From NCBI GenBank assembly GCA_003819975.1, contig RPPU01000266.1, positions 1-6,497 of the forward strand: a stretch of 6,497 nt of DNA. The letters are read 5' to 3'. The notes under the pieces were generated by a model. The model had not been told where the DNA came from, did no database searches, and saw only the letters and a program-made list of their open reading frames with translations. A program made the translations under genes and the position numbers. Numbering within the stretch: position 1 is the first letter of the stretch; the number at the start of each line of letters is the position of its first letter. Below, piece after piece: positions 1 to 5,741 of this stretch. Origin of the DNA: Desulfobacteraceae bacterium (GTDB taxonomy: Bacteria > Desulfobacterota > DSM-4660 > Desulfatiglandales > HGW-15).

Positions 1-515
1 ACATAAACCTCTTCAAAGCGAGCCTGGTGCATGGCCTGCCAATTGCGGCCGTACAAACGTTCGGCAGCCGAATTCCAGGTGGTGATCCGACCTTCACGAT
101 CGGTGACCACCACTGCGTCCGGCAGCTTATCGCAAAATTCCTTTAATCCGTAAAGAACCTGACTGGTGGCGCTCAACCGCTGGGCTAGTATTTTACTGAT
201 CTCCCCGGCAATCTCCGGAAATTGACGGAGAAAATTCGTCATCTCCGTCTTGGGGATGCAGACGGCTTGGACCGCGTTCAGCGCCTTGATCGTTGCGGTT
301 CTTTTTGCGCCCAACAGGAATGAAATTTCCCCGAAAAAAGATCCCGGCGCCGTGATTTCCATGATTTTCTTATTCCCTTTGAGCACTTCCAACTGGCCCG
401 CGACCAGGATATACAAATCTTGGGAATCGTCCTCTTCCATGAAAATCGTCCGGCCTTTTGGAAAATGAACGATATAACCGGCCAATTCAGGCGATTGAAT
501 AAGTTCCAATAACAT
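1..515 (-). CDS. cNMP-binding domain plus PAS domain protein (partial, C-terminus off the left edge)
   Basis: The 171 complete residues visible begin at ATG 515. Residues about 10-115 form a CRP-like cyclic-nucleotide-binding beta-roll: 'FPKGRTIF', 'LYILVAGQLEVL', then the phosphate-binding cassette 'FFGEISFLLGAKRTAT' at about 60-75, with Arg72 in the place of the nucleotide-phosphate-binding arginine. From about residue 125 a PAS domain starts ('LPDAVVVTDREGRITTWN', then 'AAERLYG') and is cut at the window edge. Known for the families: the first domain binds cAMP, cGMP or a related ligand, and PAS domains sense small molecules or redox state and usually precede a kinase, GGDEF or other output module. 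The output domain here is unseen, so sensor kinase or diguanylate cyclase are both open. There is no membrane segment in the visible part. The gene diverges from the cNMP-FHA gene at 706. No strong Shine-Dalgarno precedes the start, but no other ATG lies in frame nearby. Confidence 0.88.
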   Translation of the reverse strand, partial: MLLELIQSPELAGYIVHFPKGRTIFMEEDDSQDLYILVAGQLEVLKGNKKIMEITAPGSFFGEISFLLGAKRTATIKALNAVQAVCIPKTEMTNFLRQFPEIAGEISKILAQRLSATSQVLYGLKEFCDKLPDAVVVTDREGRITTWNSAAERLYGRNWQAMHQARFEEVY

Positions 516-543
516 AGAAAACCCGATTAAAAAATGGTAGTTG

Positions 544-572
544 TTGTCAAAATAAAAAAAGGATAGTATAAT
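544..572 (+). promoter_or_regulatory. Sigma-70-type promoter for the cNMP-FHA gene
   Basis: TTGTCA (544-549) and a perfect TATAAT (567-572) are separated by 17 bases, the ideal spacing; the -35 has one mismatch to TTGACA. Transcription would begin near 579, giving a leader of about 127 nt before the start codon at 706. On the opposite strand TTGACA reads at 550-545, facing the cNMP-PAS gene, but no good -10 follows it at 16-18 bases. I recognise no riboswitch in the leader. Confidence 0.7.
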
Positions 573-694
573 TGCATCCTAATTATATGTAAAGACATAG
601 TCTGCGTCAAGGCGGCCAACGGCGAGCCCGACCTTCCGAAAACGTAAAACCCGATTTGAAATTTTCATGGCCATTTCATCGGCGGCGTCCGCCC

Positions 695-699
695 AGGAG
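695..699 (+). promoter_or_regulatory. Shine-Dalgarno site that decides the start at 706
   Basis: AGGAG lies 6 bases before ATG 706. The in-frame ATG at 667 would add 13 residues but has no purine-rich site before it, so 706 is preferred. Confidence 0.75.
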
Positions 700-705
700 T
701 TTTTA

Positions 706-1479
706 ATGGATGAGGAATTCAGAACATATCTGCCCGGAGAAAATGTCGTTGCCGAAGGGACCAAAGGCGCGACCGCTTTCATTATTCTTTCAGGGGCCGT
801 TCGAGTCTTGAAACAGGCCAAAGGCCGGGAGATCCCGGTCGCCACTTTGGGGGAAGGCCAGGTATTCGGCGAAATGGGGTTGATCGAAGACCGCCCCCGG
901 TCGGCAACCGTCCGGGCTCTTTCCGAGCTCAAAGTACGTTGTATCGATCGTGAACAGTTTAACGAATTATTACGCATCAAACCCGCCGTCCTGATTCCGA
1001 TCATGAAAAGCCTCTTTGAAAGAATCCGCCAAGCCAGCGACCTCTTGGCCGAAAACGCCATTGAAGAGAATCCGGGAGCAGCCAAACTGCCGGCCACCGA
1101 AGTCATCATGTCGGGCCAAACCGCTGAAGCGCAAAAAATTTTGAACCAACGGCGTCTGCTCATCACCAAATTTCCGTTTTTAATCGGTCGCGAATCCCTG
1201 GATTCCGAATCGGATGTCTTCTATAACAACGACCTTTTTATTCCCGAAACCAAGCCTTATATCGTTTCCCGCAACCACCTCGCCATCGGCAATGAAAGCG
1301 GCACGATTTGGGTGATTGATCGCGGCAGTGCTTTCGGCACGATCGTAAACGGCAGGGAAATCGGCGGTCAAACCGGACTTTTCCGCGCTCCCCTGGATCA
1401 GAAACAAAATCAAATTATCATCGGATCCGTCACCTCCAAATTTATCTTCCTGCTGGAAATCATACCGGCTCAGGTTTGA
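706..1479 (+). CDS. Cyclic-nucleotide-binding and FHA domain protein
   Basis: A 257-residue soluble protein with two recognition modules and no catalytic or DNA-binding domain. Residues about 5-115 form a cNMP-binding beta-roll ending in 'FGEMGLIEDRPRSATV' (54-69), a nearly canonical phosphate-binding cassette with Arg65, so ligand binding is plausible. A linker (about 118-148) leads to an FHA domain (about 150-255) with the core marks 'LIGRES' (159-164), 'SRNH' (188-191) and 'DRGSAFGTIVNG' (205-216). FHA domains bind phosphothreonine peptides, so the protein probably joins second-messenger sensing to a Ser/Thr kinase pathway; the kinase is not in the window. The FHA segment has a longer than usual stretch between GRES and SRNH (165-187). 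It is expressed from the promoter at 544-572 and its last 20 bases overlap the tail of the convergent receiver gene. Domain calls are firm; the role is inferred. Confidence 0.92.
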   Translation: MDEEFRTYLPGENVVAEGTKGATAFIILSGAVRVLKQAKGREIPVATLGEGQVFGEMGLIEDRPRSATVRALSELKVRCIDREQFNELLRIKPAVLIPIMKSLFERIRQASDLLAENAIEENPGAAKLPATEVIMSGQTAEAQKILNQRRLLITKFPFLIGRESLDSESDVFYNNDLFIPETKPYIVSRNHLAIGNESGTIWVIDRGSAFGTIVNGREIGGQTGLFRAPLDQKQNQIIIGSVTSKFIFLLEIIPAQV

Positions 1480-2062
1480 TATGAATCAGACCCTGCTTTA
1501 ACATTTTCTTTATAATCATCTCTTTTTTAAACGGCTTTTTAATATAATCGTCGCATCCGGCCCGGATGCATTTCAGAATGGTTTTCTTGTCGGAATGAGC
1601 GGTAACCATAATGACTTTCACTCTTTTCTCCTGAGGGATCTTTTTTTCTCCTTCAAACGCCCTAATCTCCGTCAAGGCTTCGATCCCGTCCATCTCCGGC
1701 ATCACAATGTCCAGCATCACCAAATGAAACGGCTTGCCCGCCAAAAAAGCCTGTTGAAAAACAATTAGGGCTTCTTTGCCGCTCTCGACCGCCAGGCATT
1801 CCCCTACCTTATCCATCAATTTCTGCATCTTATGACGGCTGACCAGCTCATCGTCGGCAATTAAAATTCTGAGCGTATCGATGACGTTGTAAAACAAGCG
1901 TTTAAGGACAAGGTCAAAAGGCGTGCCTTGAATAAATGCTTTCTGAAAAAGCTCAAAAGCTTGGTTTTCATCCGCGATCGTAAGGCATTCACCCATCTTC
2001 GACATCATTCTGCGGAGTTTTTCGCGACTGAACAGATCGTCATCGACAATCAATATCTTCAT
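1460..2062 (-). CDS. Response regulator with one and a half receiver domains
   Basis: A 200-residue protein. Residues 1-52 are the N-terminal half of a receiver, with the acidic cluster Asp7-Asp8-Asp9 and the pattern up to 'GTPFDLV', and it stops just before the phosphoacceptor strand. After an 11-residue joint (53-63, 'LKRLFYNVIDT') a complete receiver follows (64-200): acidic pair Asp70/Asp71, phosphoacceptor Asp118 in 'MLDIVMPEMDG', Thr154 and Lys176. The two N-terminal halves match at 25 of 52 positions by hand alignment, so this is an old or diverged duplication, not a recent copy. The full receiver resembles the stand-alone receiver at 4965-5366, with a shared 'G-C-[DE]-D-Y' region. There is no output domain. 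ATG 2062 is chosen because 'MKILIVDDD' is the normal receiver start; the 31-residue in-frame extension would start at TTG and looks non-coding. The Shine-Dalgarno is weak. The gene is the likely last member of the phosphorelay cluster and a phosphoryl acceptor from the HPt protein. Confidence 0.88.
   Translation of the reverse strand: MKILIVDDDLFSREKLRRMMSKMGECLTIADENQAFELFQKAFIQGTPFDLVLKRLFYNVIDTLRILIADDELVSRHKMQKLMDKVGECLAVESGKEALIVFQQAFLAGKPFHLVMLDIVMPEMDGIEALTEIRAFEGEKKIPQEKRVKVIMVTAHSDKKTILKCIRAGCDDYIKKPFKKEMIIKKMLKQGLIHIKPEPV
1907..2062 (-). other. Vestigial receiver half-domain inside the tandem receiver gene
   Basis: This segment encodes the first half of a receiver and keeps the metal-binding acidic residues but lacks the phosphoacceptor Asp, the Thr/Ser switch residue and the Lys. 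It cannot be phosphorylated in the normal way. It joins the next domain in frame through codons at 1874-1906. Origin by deletion between two tandem receiver genes is inferred. Confidence 0.75.
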
Positions 2063-2118
2063 AACTCTATCCCGAAGACGGTGTTTACAGGATATCTCAA
2101 TAATCGTCAGAAATCGAG

Positions 2119-2128
2119 CGTCGCGACG
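2119..2128. repeat. Short GC palindrome inside the inverted repeat
   Basis: CGTCGCGACG is a perfect 10-bp palindrome between the arms of the larger repeat. It could be a small hairpin or protein-binding dyad; chance is possible for its size. Confidence 0.3.
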
Positions 2129-2154
2129 GTAAAAGGCTGCAAATGATGGGATCA

Positions 2155-2170
2155 ACTATTTTAAAATAGT
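2155..2170. promoter_or_regulatory. 16-bp perfect palindrome, possible operator
   Basis: ACTATTTTAAAATAGT reads the same on both strands and touches the right arm of the larger inverted repeat (2171-2186). It lies 93-108 bases upstream of the tandem receiver start on the minus strand, where an operator for a promoter of that gene could sit. I see no convincing -35/-10 pair beside it. AT-rich palindromes can arise by chance, but 16 perfect bases is long. Confidence 0.4.
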
Positions 2171-2186
2171 ATTCTTGAGATATCCT

Positions 2187-2726
2187 CTATGACGTTCCGC
2201 CGAATTGCTCGCCGATATAAGCTTCCAGACGTTGTAACTCCTCTTGGAATAGTCTCAGAATAGCCGGAGCATCCTCTAACCGGCCTGCAATCGCGATTTC
2301 TTCAAGCTCGGCCGCCAAAGCAGCCAGGGGAGCAGCCGTCAAGTTGGCGGCGCCGCCCTTGATCGAATGGGCTTCTAGGCGGAGTCTTCCTGCATCCTGA
2401 ATCGATAAGGACTGATGCATGGTTTGGATCTGGTTCTTCACGTTTCCAAAAAAATGATCTAAAATCCTGAAAAAAATGTCCCGGTCTCCTTCGAACTCGG
2501 CAATGGCTTCTTCAAAATTCAATGGGGGTTTTTTGCTATTATGCGAACAGGCGCATTTGTGCTCTTGCAACTCCGGATGCGGACGGCTCGCCATATCGAG
2601 ACCGGATATCGGCCCGCATGATCGGGACGCCTTTGCATTTTCGGACAATCCCGGATCGCTTTTTTTTTCTTGCCCGTTCAACGGATCGTCCCCTACCGCT
2701 GGAATGTAATCAGTGTCTTTTTGCAT
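2187..2726 (-). CDS. Histidine phosphotransfer (HPt) domain protein
   Basis: A 179-residue soluble protein that passes phosphoryl groups between receivers. The HPt helical bundle spans about residues 68-172 and carries the active-site motif 'EAHSIKGGAANL' (118-129) with phosphorylatable His120 and the usual Lys123-Gly124. Residues 1-67 are a polar, probably disordered leader unlike HPt domains; it contains a Cys/His cluster (His50, His56, Cys58, Cys60, His62) that could bind metal, though this is only suggestive. The start ATG overlaps the stop of the upstream receiver gene as TAATG (shared base 2726), implying translational coupling; there is no strong Shine-Dalgarno of its own. Placed after the hybrid kinase and receiver, it is the natural link from the kinase C-terminal receiver to the free receivers. 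Longer in-frame extension into the upstream gene is just overlap. Confidence 0.92.
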   Translation of the reverse strand: MQKDTDYIPAVGDDPLNGQEKKSDPGLSENAKASRSCGPISGLDMASRPHPELQEHKCACSHNSKKPPLNFEEAIAEFEGDRDIFFRILDHFFGNVKNQIQTMHQSLSIQDAGRLRLEAHSIKGGAANLTAAPLAALAAELEEIAIAGRLEDAPAILRLFQEELQRLEAYIGEQFGGTS

Positions 2727-3097
2727 TATTTGGATAAAACACTTTTTACGGTATTCAGCAAATCTTCTTTTCGGATCGGCTTTTCCAAAGAACTGGCGCC
2801 CAACTTGGTAGCCAGGTAAAGCCACTGTTTCGGCCGCCCGACTGTTTTGCTGCCCCCGGACATCGCGATAATCGGAATATCCGGATAATCCCTTTTCAAA
2901 TCGCTGATGGTTTCCAGGCCTTCTTTTTCCGGCATAAAAATATCGGTGATGACCAGGTCAATCTGTTTTTGACTGCAGACCTTGATTCCTTCCAGACCGT
3001 TGGCGGCGATTTCGACTTCATAGCCTTCCCGACCCAGCATTTGCCGCAACATCACTTGAATTTGAGGATCATCGTCAATGACCAGAATGCAACTCAT
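2726..3097 (-). CDS. CheY-like single-domain response regulator
   Basis: A 123-residue stand-alone receiver. It shows the acidic triplet Asp8-Asp10, phosphoacceptor Asp52 in 'LVITDIFMPEKEG', Ser80 in 'IIAMSGG' (Ser in place of Thr is normal) and Lys106 in 'LEKPI', so it should be phosphorylatable. With no output domain it acts by protein contact or as a phosphate sink or relay. A strong AGGAGG (3106-3111) lies 8 bases before ATG 3097 and sits inside the last codons of the kinase gene, whose stop ends 3 bases before this start. The end overlaps the HPt start. It is more like the kinase C-terminal receiver style than the other two free receivers in the cluster. Co-transcription with kinase and HPt is very likely. 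Confidence 0.94.
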   Translation of the reverse strand: MSCILVIDDDPQIQVMLRQMLGREGYEVEIAANGLEGIKVCSQKQIDLVITDIFMPEKEGLETISDLKRDYPDIPIIAMSGGSKTVGRPKQWLYLATKLGASSLEKPIRKEDLLNTVKSVLSK

Positions 3098-3100
3098 AAA

Positions 3101-4828
3101 TCAGACCTCCTTTTGCTCGTCTAAAATCCTGCGAATAGTCCTGGCCAAGTCATGCTTGATAATCGGCTTCATGACATAAGCGCGAATCCCCAAACTCTTG
3201 GCCTTTTCTTCCGTAATTAAATCGCTGAAACCCGTAAAAAGAATAATGGGCATATCGGCCCGGATGTTTAAAATTCTTTTGGCCAGCTCCGAACCGATCA
3301 TGTGCGGCATGGCCTGATCGGTAATCACCAGATCGAATTTTGCGGGATCGTTTTGAAAGACACGCAAGGCCTCCTCGCTGTTGTTAAAAGCCGACAGATG
3401 ATAACCCAACCGGGTTAAGATATGCTCCAGCATAGGCAGTAGCGTCACCTCGTCATCAACGAGCAAAATAGATTCCGTGCCTCCCGGAACCGGTTCGCTG
3501 AACAACGGATCGGCCGGATCGCTTTTTGCGTCGATCATGGGAAAAAAAAGATCAAAGGTCGCCCCCCGGCCCGGTTCGCTGAATACGGTTATCCAGCCCC
3601 CGTAACTTTCCATAATGCCGTGCGACACAGCCAGCCCCATGCCGTTGCCTTGCCCCGGCTTGCGGGTTGTAAAGTAGGGCTCAAAAATTTTTTGCTGAAT
3701 GGCCGGTTCCATGCCGTGGCCCGTGTCCTGAACCGTGAGCTTAAGATACTTTCCCGGGGAATGTTTGCGGTCAAGCTGATACTCTTCCATCCCGACTTCC
3801 ACTTCCCTAAGCGATACCCCCAACGTTCCGCCCTTTTCCTGCATGGCATGATACGCATTGGTGCAAAGATGGATCGTGAGTTGATGAATCTGGGCCGGGT
3901 CGGCCAGGATCGGACCGCAATCCATATCGATCGCTTCCTGAAAAAGAATATGGGTCGGCAATGTGGACCGCAACAGCTTGAGCGTCTCTTTCAATACGGG
4001 CTGGATGCGGATGGATTCGTGCTTGGCCTCGCCTTCCCGGCTGAAAGTCAATATTTGCCTGATCAACTCCTTAGCCCGATTGGTGGCTCTCAAAACTTCT
4101 TCCACATTACTTCTGGCCAGACTGCCTTCCGGCAAATCGTCCAGGACCATTTCGCTGTATCCCATGATGCTGAAAAGGATATTGTTGAAATCATGGGCAA
4201 TCCCGCCGGCCAGGGTTCCGACCGCCTCCATCTTCTGCGACTGCATAATCTGCTTTTCCAGCCGGACTTTTTCCTCTTCCAGTTTTTTACGTTCAAGCAA
4301 TTCCGATTCGAGTTGTTCTTTGGCCCGGGTCAAATCGGATGTTCGGCTCTGGACGATTTCTTCCAGTTGATCCAGATAAGTAGCAAGGCCCTCTTCCGCT
4401 TTTTTGCGCTCCCGGATCTCGCCTTCCAGGTCTTCTTGGACCGTAATCAGCTTGTTTTGAAAATCGAGAACTCTCTGACCGGCTCGTAGGCGCGCCACCA
4501 AGTCCTGGCGCATGAAAGGTTTACTGATAAAATCGTCCGCCCCGGCTTCAATGCCGGTAAAAGAATCGTCACGGCCTTCTTTGGCGGTCACCATAATGAT
4601 ATAGGTGTACATATTGCGGCCGGCCGCCCTTATCTTTTTACAAAGCTCCAACCCGTCCATGGCCGGCATAAGCCAATCCGTGATCACAATGGAGACTTCT
4701 TCATTCAACCAGATTTTCCAGGCCTCAAGCCCGTCTTTGGCTAAAACGGTTTGATATCCGATACCCTGCACCCAGAGGTCCAATTTGCTTAGGCTGACCA
4801 ATTCGTCATCCGCGATTAATATCTTCAT
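3101..4828 (-). CDS. Soluble hybrid histidine kinase, REC-HisKA-HATPase-REC
   Basis: A 575-residue kinase with no membrane segment or signal peptide. REC1 (1-120): Asp7/Asp8, phosphoacceptor Asp51, Thr81, Lys103. A charged coiled coil (about 125-200, repeated 'ERKK' pattern) acts as signalling helix. HisKA (about 200-265) has His212 in 'GGIAHDFNNIL'. The ATPase domain (about 305-430) has the N box with Asn324, 'DTGHGM' (368-373), 'FEPYFTT' (382-388) and 'GNGMGLA' (394-400). REC2 (about 453-572): Asp458/Asp459, phosphoacceptor Asp504, Thr532, Lys554. All catalytic residues are present. Input seems to come through REC1, so this kinase is probably driven by another kinase or by a free receiver, not by a ligand sensor. 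REC2 can hand phosphoryl to the HPt protein two genes downstream. AAAGGA precedes ATG 4828 by 7 bases. It may be coupled to a 10-codon leader ORF. Confidence 0.95.
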   Translation of the reverse strand: MKILIADDELVSLSKLDLWVQGIGYQTVLAKDGLEAWKIWLNEEVSIVITDWLMPAMDGLELCKKIRAAGRNMYTYIIMVTAKEGRDDSFTGIEAGADDFISKPFMRQDLVARLRAGQRVLDFQNKLITVQEDLEGEIRERKKAEEGLATYLDQLEEIVQSRTSDLTRAKEQLESELLERKKLEEEKVRLEKQIMQSQKMEAVGTLAGGIAHDFNNILFSIMGYSEMVLDDLPEGSLARSNVEEVLRATNRAKELIRQILTFSREGEAKHESIRIQPVLKETLKLLRSTLPTHILFQEAIDMDCGPILADPAQIHQLTIHLCTNAYHAMQEKGGTLGVSLREVEVGMEEYQLDRKHSPGKYLKLTVQDTGHGMEPAIQQKIFEPYFTTRKPGQGNGMGLAVSHGIMESYGGWITVFSEPGRGATFDLFFPMIDAKSDPADPLFSEPVPGGTESILLVDDEVTLLPMLEHILTRLGYHLSAFNNSEEALRVFQNDPAKFDLVITDQAMPHMIGSELAKRILNIRADMPIILFTGFSDLITEEKAKSLGIRAYVMKPIIKHDLARTIRRILDEQKEV

Positions 4829-4857
4829 GCACCGATCCTTTGTGCGTTACCCGCCAT
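4825..4857 (-). CDS. Possible 10-codon leader ORF before the hybrid kinase
   Basis: ATG 4857 has GGAG (4864-4867) 6 bases upstream and encodes MAGNAQRIGA, then TGA (4827-4825) overlapping the kinase ATG as ATGA. This geometry is typical of translational coupling. It is very short and has no recognisable family, so it may be chance; the 136-bp gap between the receiver stop and the kinase start holds nothing else convincing. Confidence 0.25.
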   Translation of the reverse strand: MAGNAQRIGA

Positions 4858-4964
4858 TCAACACTCCGGTTGCGCTTGTATTTTTTCTTGGGCTTCTTAT
4901 TCCAAAGTTTCGACATCGGGATTTCTAAAAGTAAGCCTTTTGGAGTTTTACGATTCGATTCTTT

Positions 4965-5366
4965 TTAATGGATCTGCTTAAAACCTAAGCCGTTAAGCAT
5001 GAGCACCAGTTTTTCGCGATTGAAAGGTTTTACCAGATAATCCTCGCAGCCTTCCGCATAAGAGGTCAGAACCGCGTCCGGCTTTTTATTGCCCGTCAAC
5101 ATCAGGATCTTCACCCCCCGCCCCAGCGGGATGCCGTGTTCCTCTTCCCAGGCGCGAACCCGCTTCAGAGCCTCGATGCCGTCCATGTCGGGCATGATAA
5201 TGTCCATGGTAATCAGATCATAAGGTTGCCCTTCATGATGGGCTATTTTAAACGCTTCTAAAGCTTCCTTACCGTGCATGGCCACATCGCATTCCGCAAA
5301 CTGAGATAGAATCTTTTGGGCTTTTTTCCGGCTCACAAATTCATCATCCACAATCAGGACTTTCAT
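4965..5366 (-). CDS. Single-domain response regulator, first gene of the cluster
   Basis: A 133-residue receiver with Asp7/Asp8, phosphoacceptor Asp55 in 'ITMDIIMPDMDG', Thr91 and Lys113 in 'LVKPF'; all conserved positions are present and there is no output domain. It belongs to the same subfamily as the full receiver of the 1460-2062 gene, sharing the start pattern, 'MDIIMPDMDGIEAL'-like strand, a longer loop with 'IP' near residues 79-80, and 'GCEDY'. GGGAGG (5375-5380) lies 8 bases before ATG 5366. It is the first minus-strand gene after the divergent control region and lies downstream of the sigma-54-like element, with a leader of about 130 nt. A 136-bp gap separates it from the kinase. 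It could be the final acceptor of the relay or the partner of kinase REC1; the sequence does not decide. Confidence 0.94.
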   Translation of the reverse strand: MKVLIVDDEFVSRKKAQKILSQFAECDVAMHGKEALEAFKIAHHEGQPYDLITMDIIMPDMDGIEALKRVRAWEEEHGIPLGRGVKILMLTGNKKPDAVLTSYAEGCEDYLVKPFNREKLVLMLNGLGFKQIH

Positions 5367-5448
5367 AGGCTTTTCCTCCCCATGCTCATAAATGCTCCTC
5401 GTTTCCTTATCCGGATGCTCTTGTCATTCACCTTAAACTGGATTAACC

Positions 5449-5472
5449 GCCTTAATCATGAATAATTAAGGC
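5449..5472. promoter_or_regulatory. 8-bp inverted repeat in the leader of the receiver gene
   Basis: GCCTTAAT (5449-5456) and ATTAAGGC (5465-5472) pair perfectly across 8 bases. It lies about 25-48 bases downstream of the predicted sigma-54 start, so it could be an operator or an RNA hairpin. No T-run follows, so it is not a terminator. Confidence 0.4.
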
Positions 5473-5507
5473 TCGGCAAATTGATATGTTCAACCCTATA
5501 AAAAGAA

Positions 5508-5523
5508 TGCAATTTTTGGGCCA
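5508..5523 (-). promoter_or_regulatory. Sigma-54-like -24/-12 promoter for the phosphorelay cluster
   Basis: On the minus strand TGGCCCAAAAATTGCA matches the RpoN consensus TGGCAC-N5-TTGCA with one mismatch and has exactly ten bases between the invariant GG and GC. Transcription would start near 5497, about 130 bases before ATG 5366. Sigma-54 promoters need an enhancer-binding activator; none is encoded in the window. Confidence 0.6.
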
Positions 5524-5610
5524 GCTAAACTGAATATTTCCTTAGTTAATTCAGAATATTACATGAAAAAACCTTGCGCCCGGAGTTAAAAACACGGACT
5601 TCCGAATAAA

Positions 5611-5628
5611 ATGTCATAAACTTGTCAG
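5611..5628. promoter_or_regulatory. Pho-box-like direct repeat
   Basis: ATGTCAT (5611-5617), four bases, then TTGTCAG (5622-5628): an 11-base period direct repeat matching CTGTCAT-N4-CTGTCAT at 11 of 14 positions. OmpR/PhoB-type regulators bind such repeats. It lies about 115-130 bases upstream of the sigma-54-like start, an enhancer distance. A chance match in AT-rich DNA is possible. Confidence 0.3.
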
Positions 5629-5727
5629 AATGACCCTCTTTTTAAAGTCAAAAATGAGTCGCATTATTCTCAATATTCCTATTTTACATGCGATATCAAA
5701 ATGTTACAAATATATTCTTTTTCAACT

Positions 5728-5741
5728 CTGATGTTTATCAA
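5728..5741. promoter_or_regulatory. FNR/CRP-family-type binding site
   Basis: CTGAT-GTTT-ATCAA matches the FNR consensus TTGAT-N4-ATCAA at 9 of 10 fixed positions. Its centre lies about 34 bases before the expected transcription start and it overlaps the -35 region, closer than the standard -41.5 activator position, so either repression or an unusual activation geometry is possible. An FNR-type site before an anaerobic-type molybdoenzyme gene makes sense. Confidence 0.5.

Larger units (their letters stand above)
2089..2186. repeat. Long inverted repeat between the HPt and tandem receiver genes
   Basis: Arms AGGATATCTCAATAAT (2089-2104) and ATTCTTGAGATATCCT (2171-2186) pair at 15 of 16 positions, the outer 12 perfectly, across 66 bases. 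The right arm abuts the HPt stop codon (2187-2189). No T-run follows on either strand, so it is not a standard terminator. In the minus-strand transcript it would form a long stem ending 26 bases before the next start codon. A control element or a small mobile-element remnant are both possible. Confidence 0.6.

Noticed and set aside
250..468. 72-codon open frame on the plus strand
   Set aside because: Antisense to the clear cNMP-binding coding sequence at 1-515.
667..705. Upstream start for the cNMP-FHA gene
   Set aside because: No ribosome binding site precedes ATG 667, whereas ATG 706 has AGGAG at ideal spacing.
573..705. Riboswitch in the long leader of the cNMP-FHA gene
   Set aside because: I could not recognise a known aptamer pattern, and the pairing I could find was short and unconvincing.
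579..1169. 196-codon open frame on the minus strand
   Set aside because: It lies antisense to the well-supported cNMP-FHA gene and its protein has no recognisable domain.
1553..1569. 17-bp palindrome GCATCCGG-C-CCGGATGC as a terminator
   Set aside because: It lies within conserved receiver codons (Cys-Ile-Arg-Ala-Gly-Cys) and no T-run follows on either strand.
3620..4489. 289-codon open frame on the plus strand
   Set aside because: Antisense to the hybrid kinase, whose motifs are intact through the whole stretch; the protein shows no domain.
4806..4916. 36-codon basic ORF on the minus strand between the receiver and kinase genes
   Set aside because: No Shine-Dalgarno, it overlaps the kinase start out of frame, and the Lys-rich composition may only reflect A-rich DNA.
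5481..5493. TTGA-N5-TCAA as a second FNR-type site
   Set aside because: The half-sites are one base too close for the FNR spacing and it sits just downstream of the predicted sigma-54 start.
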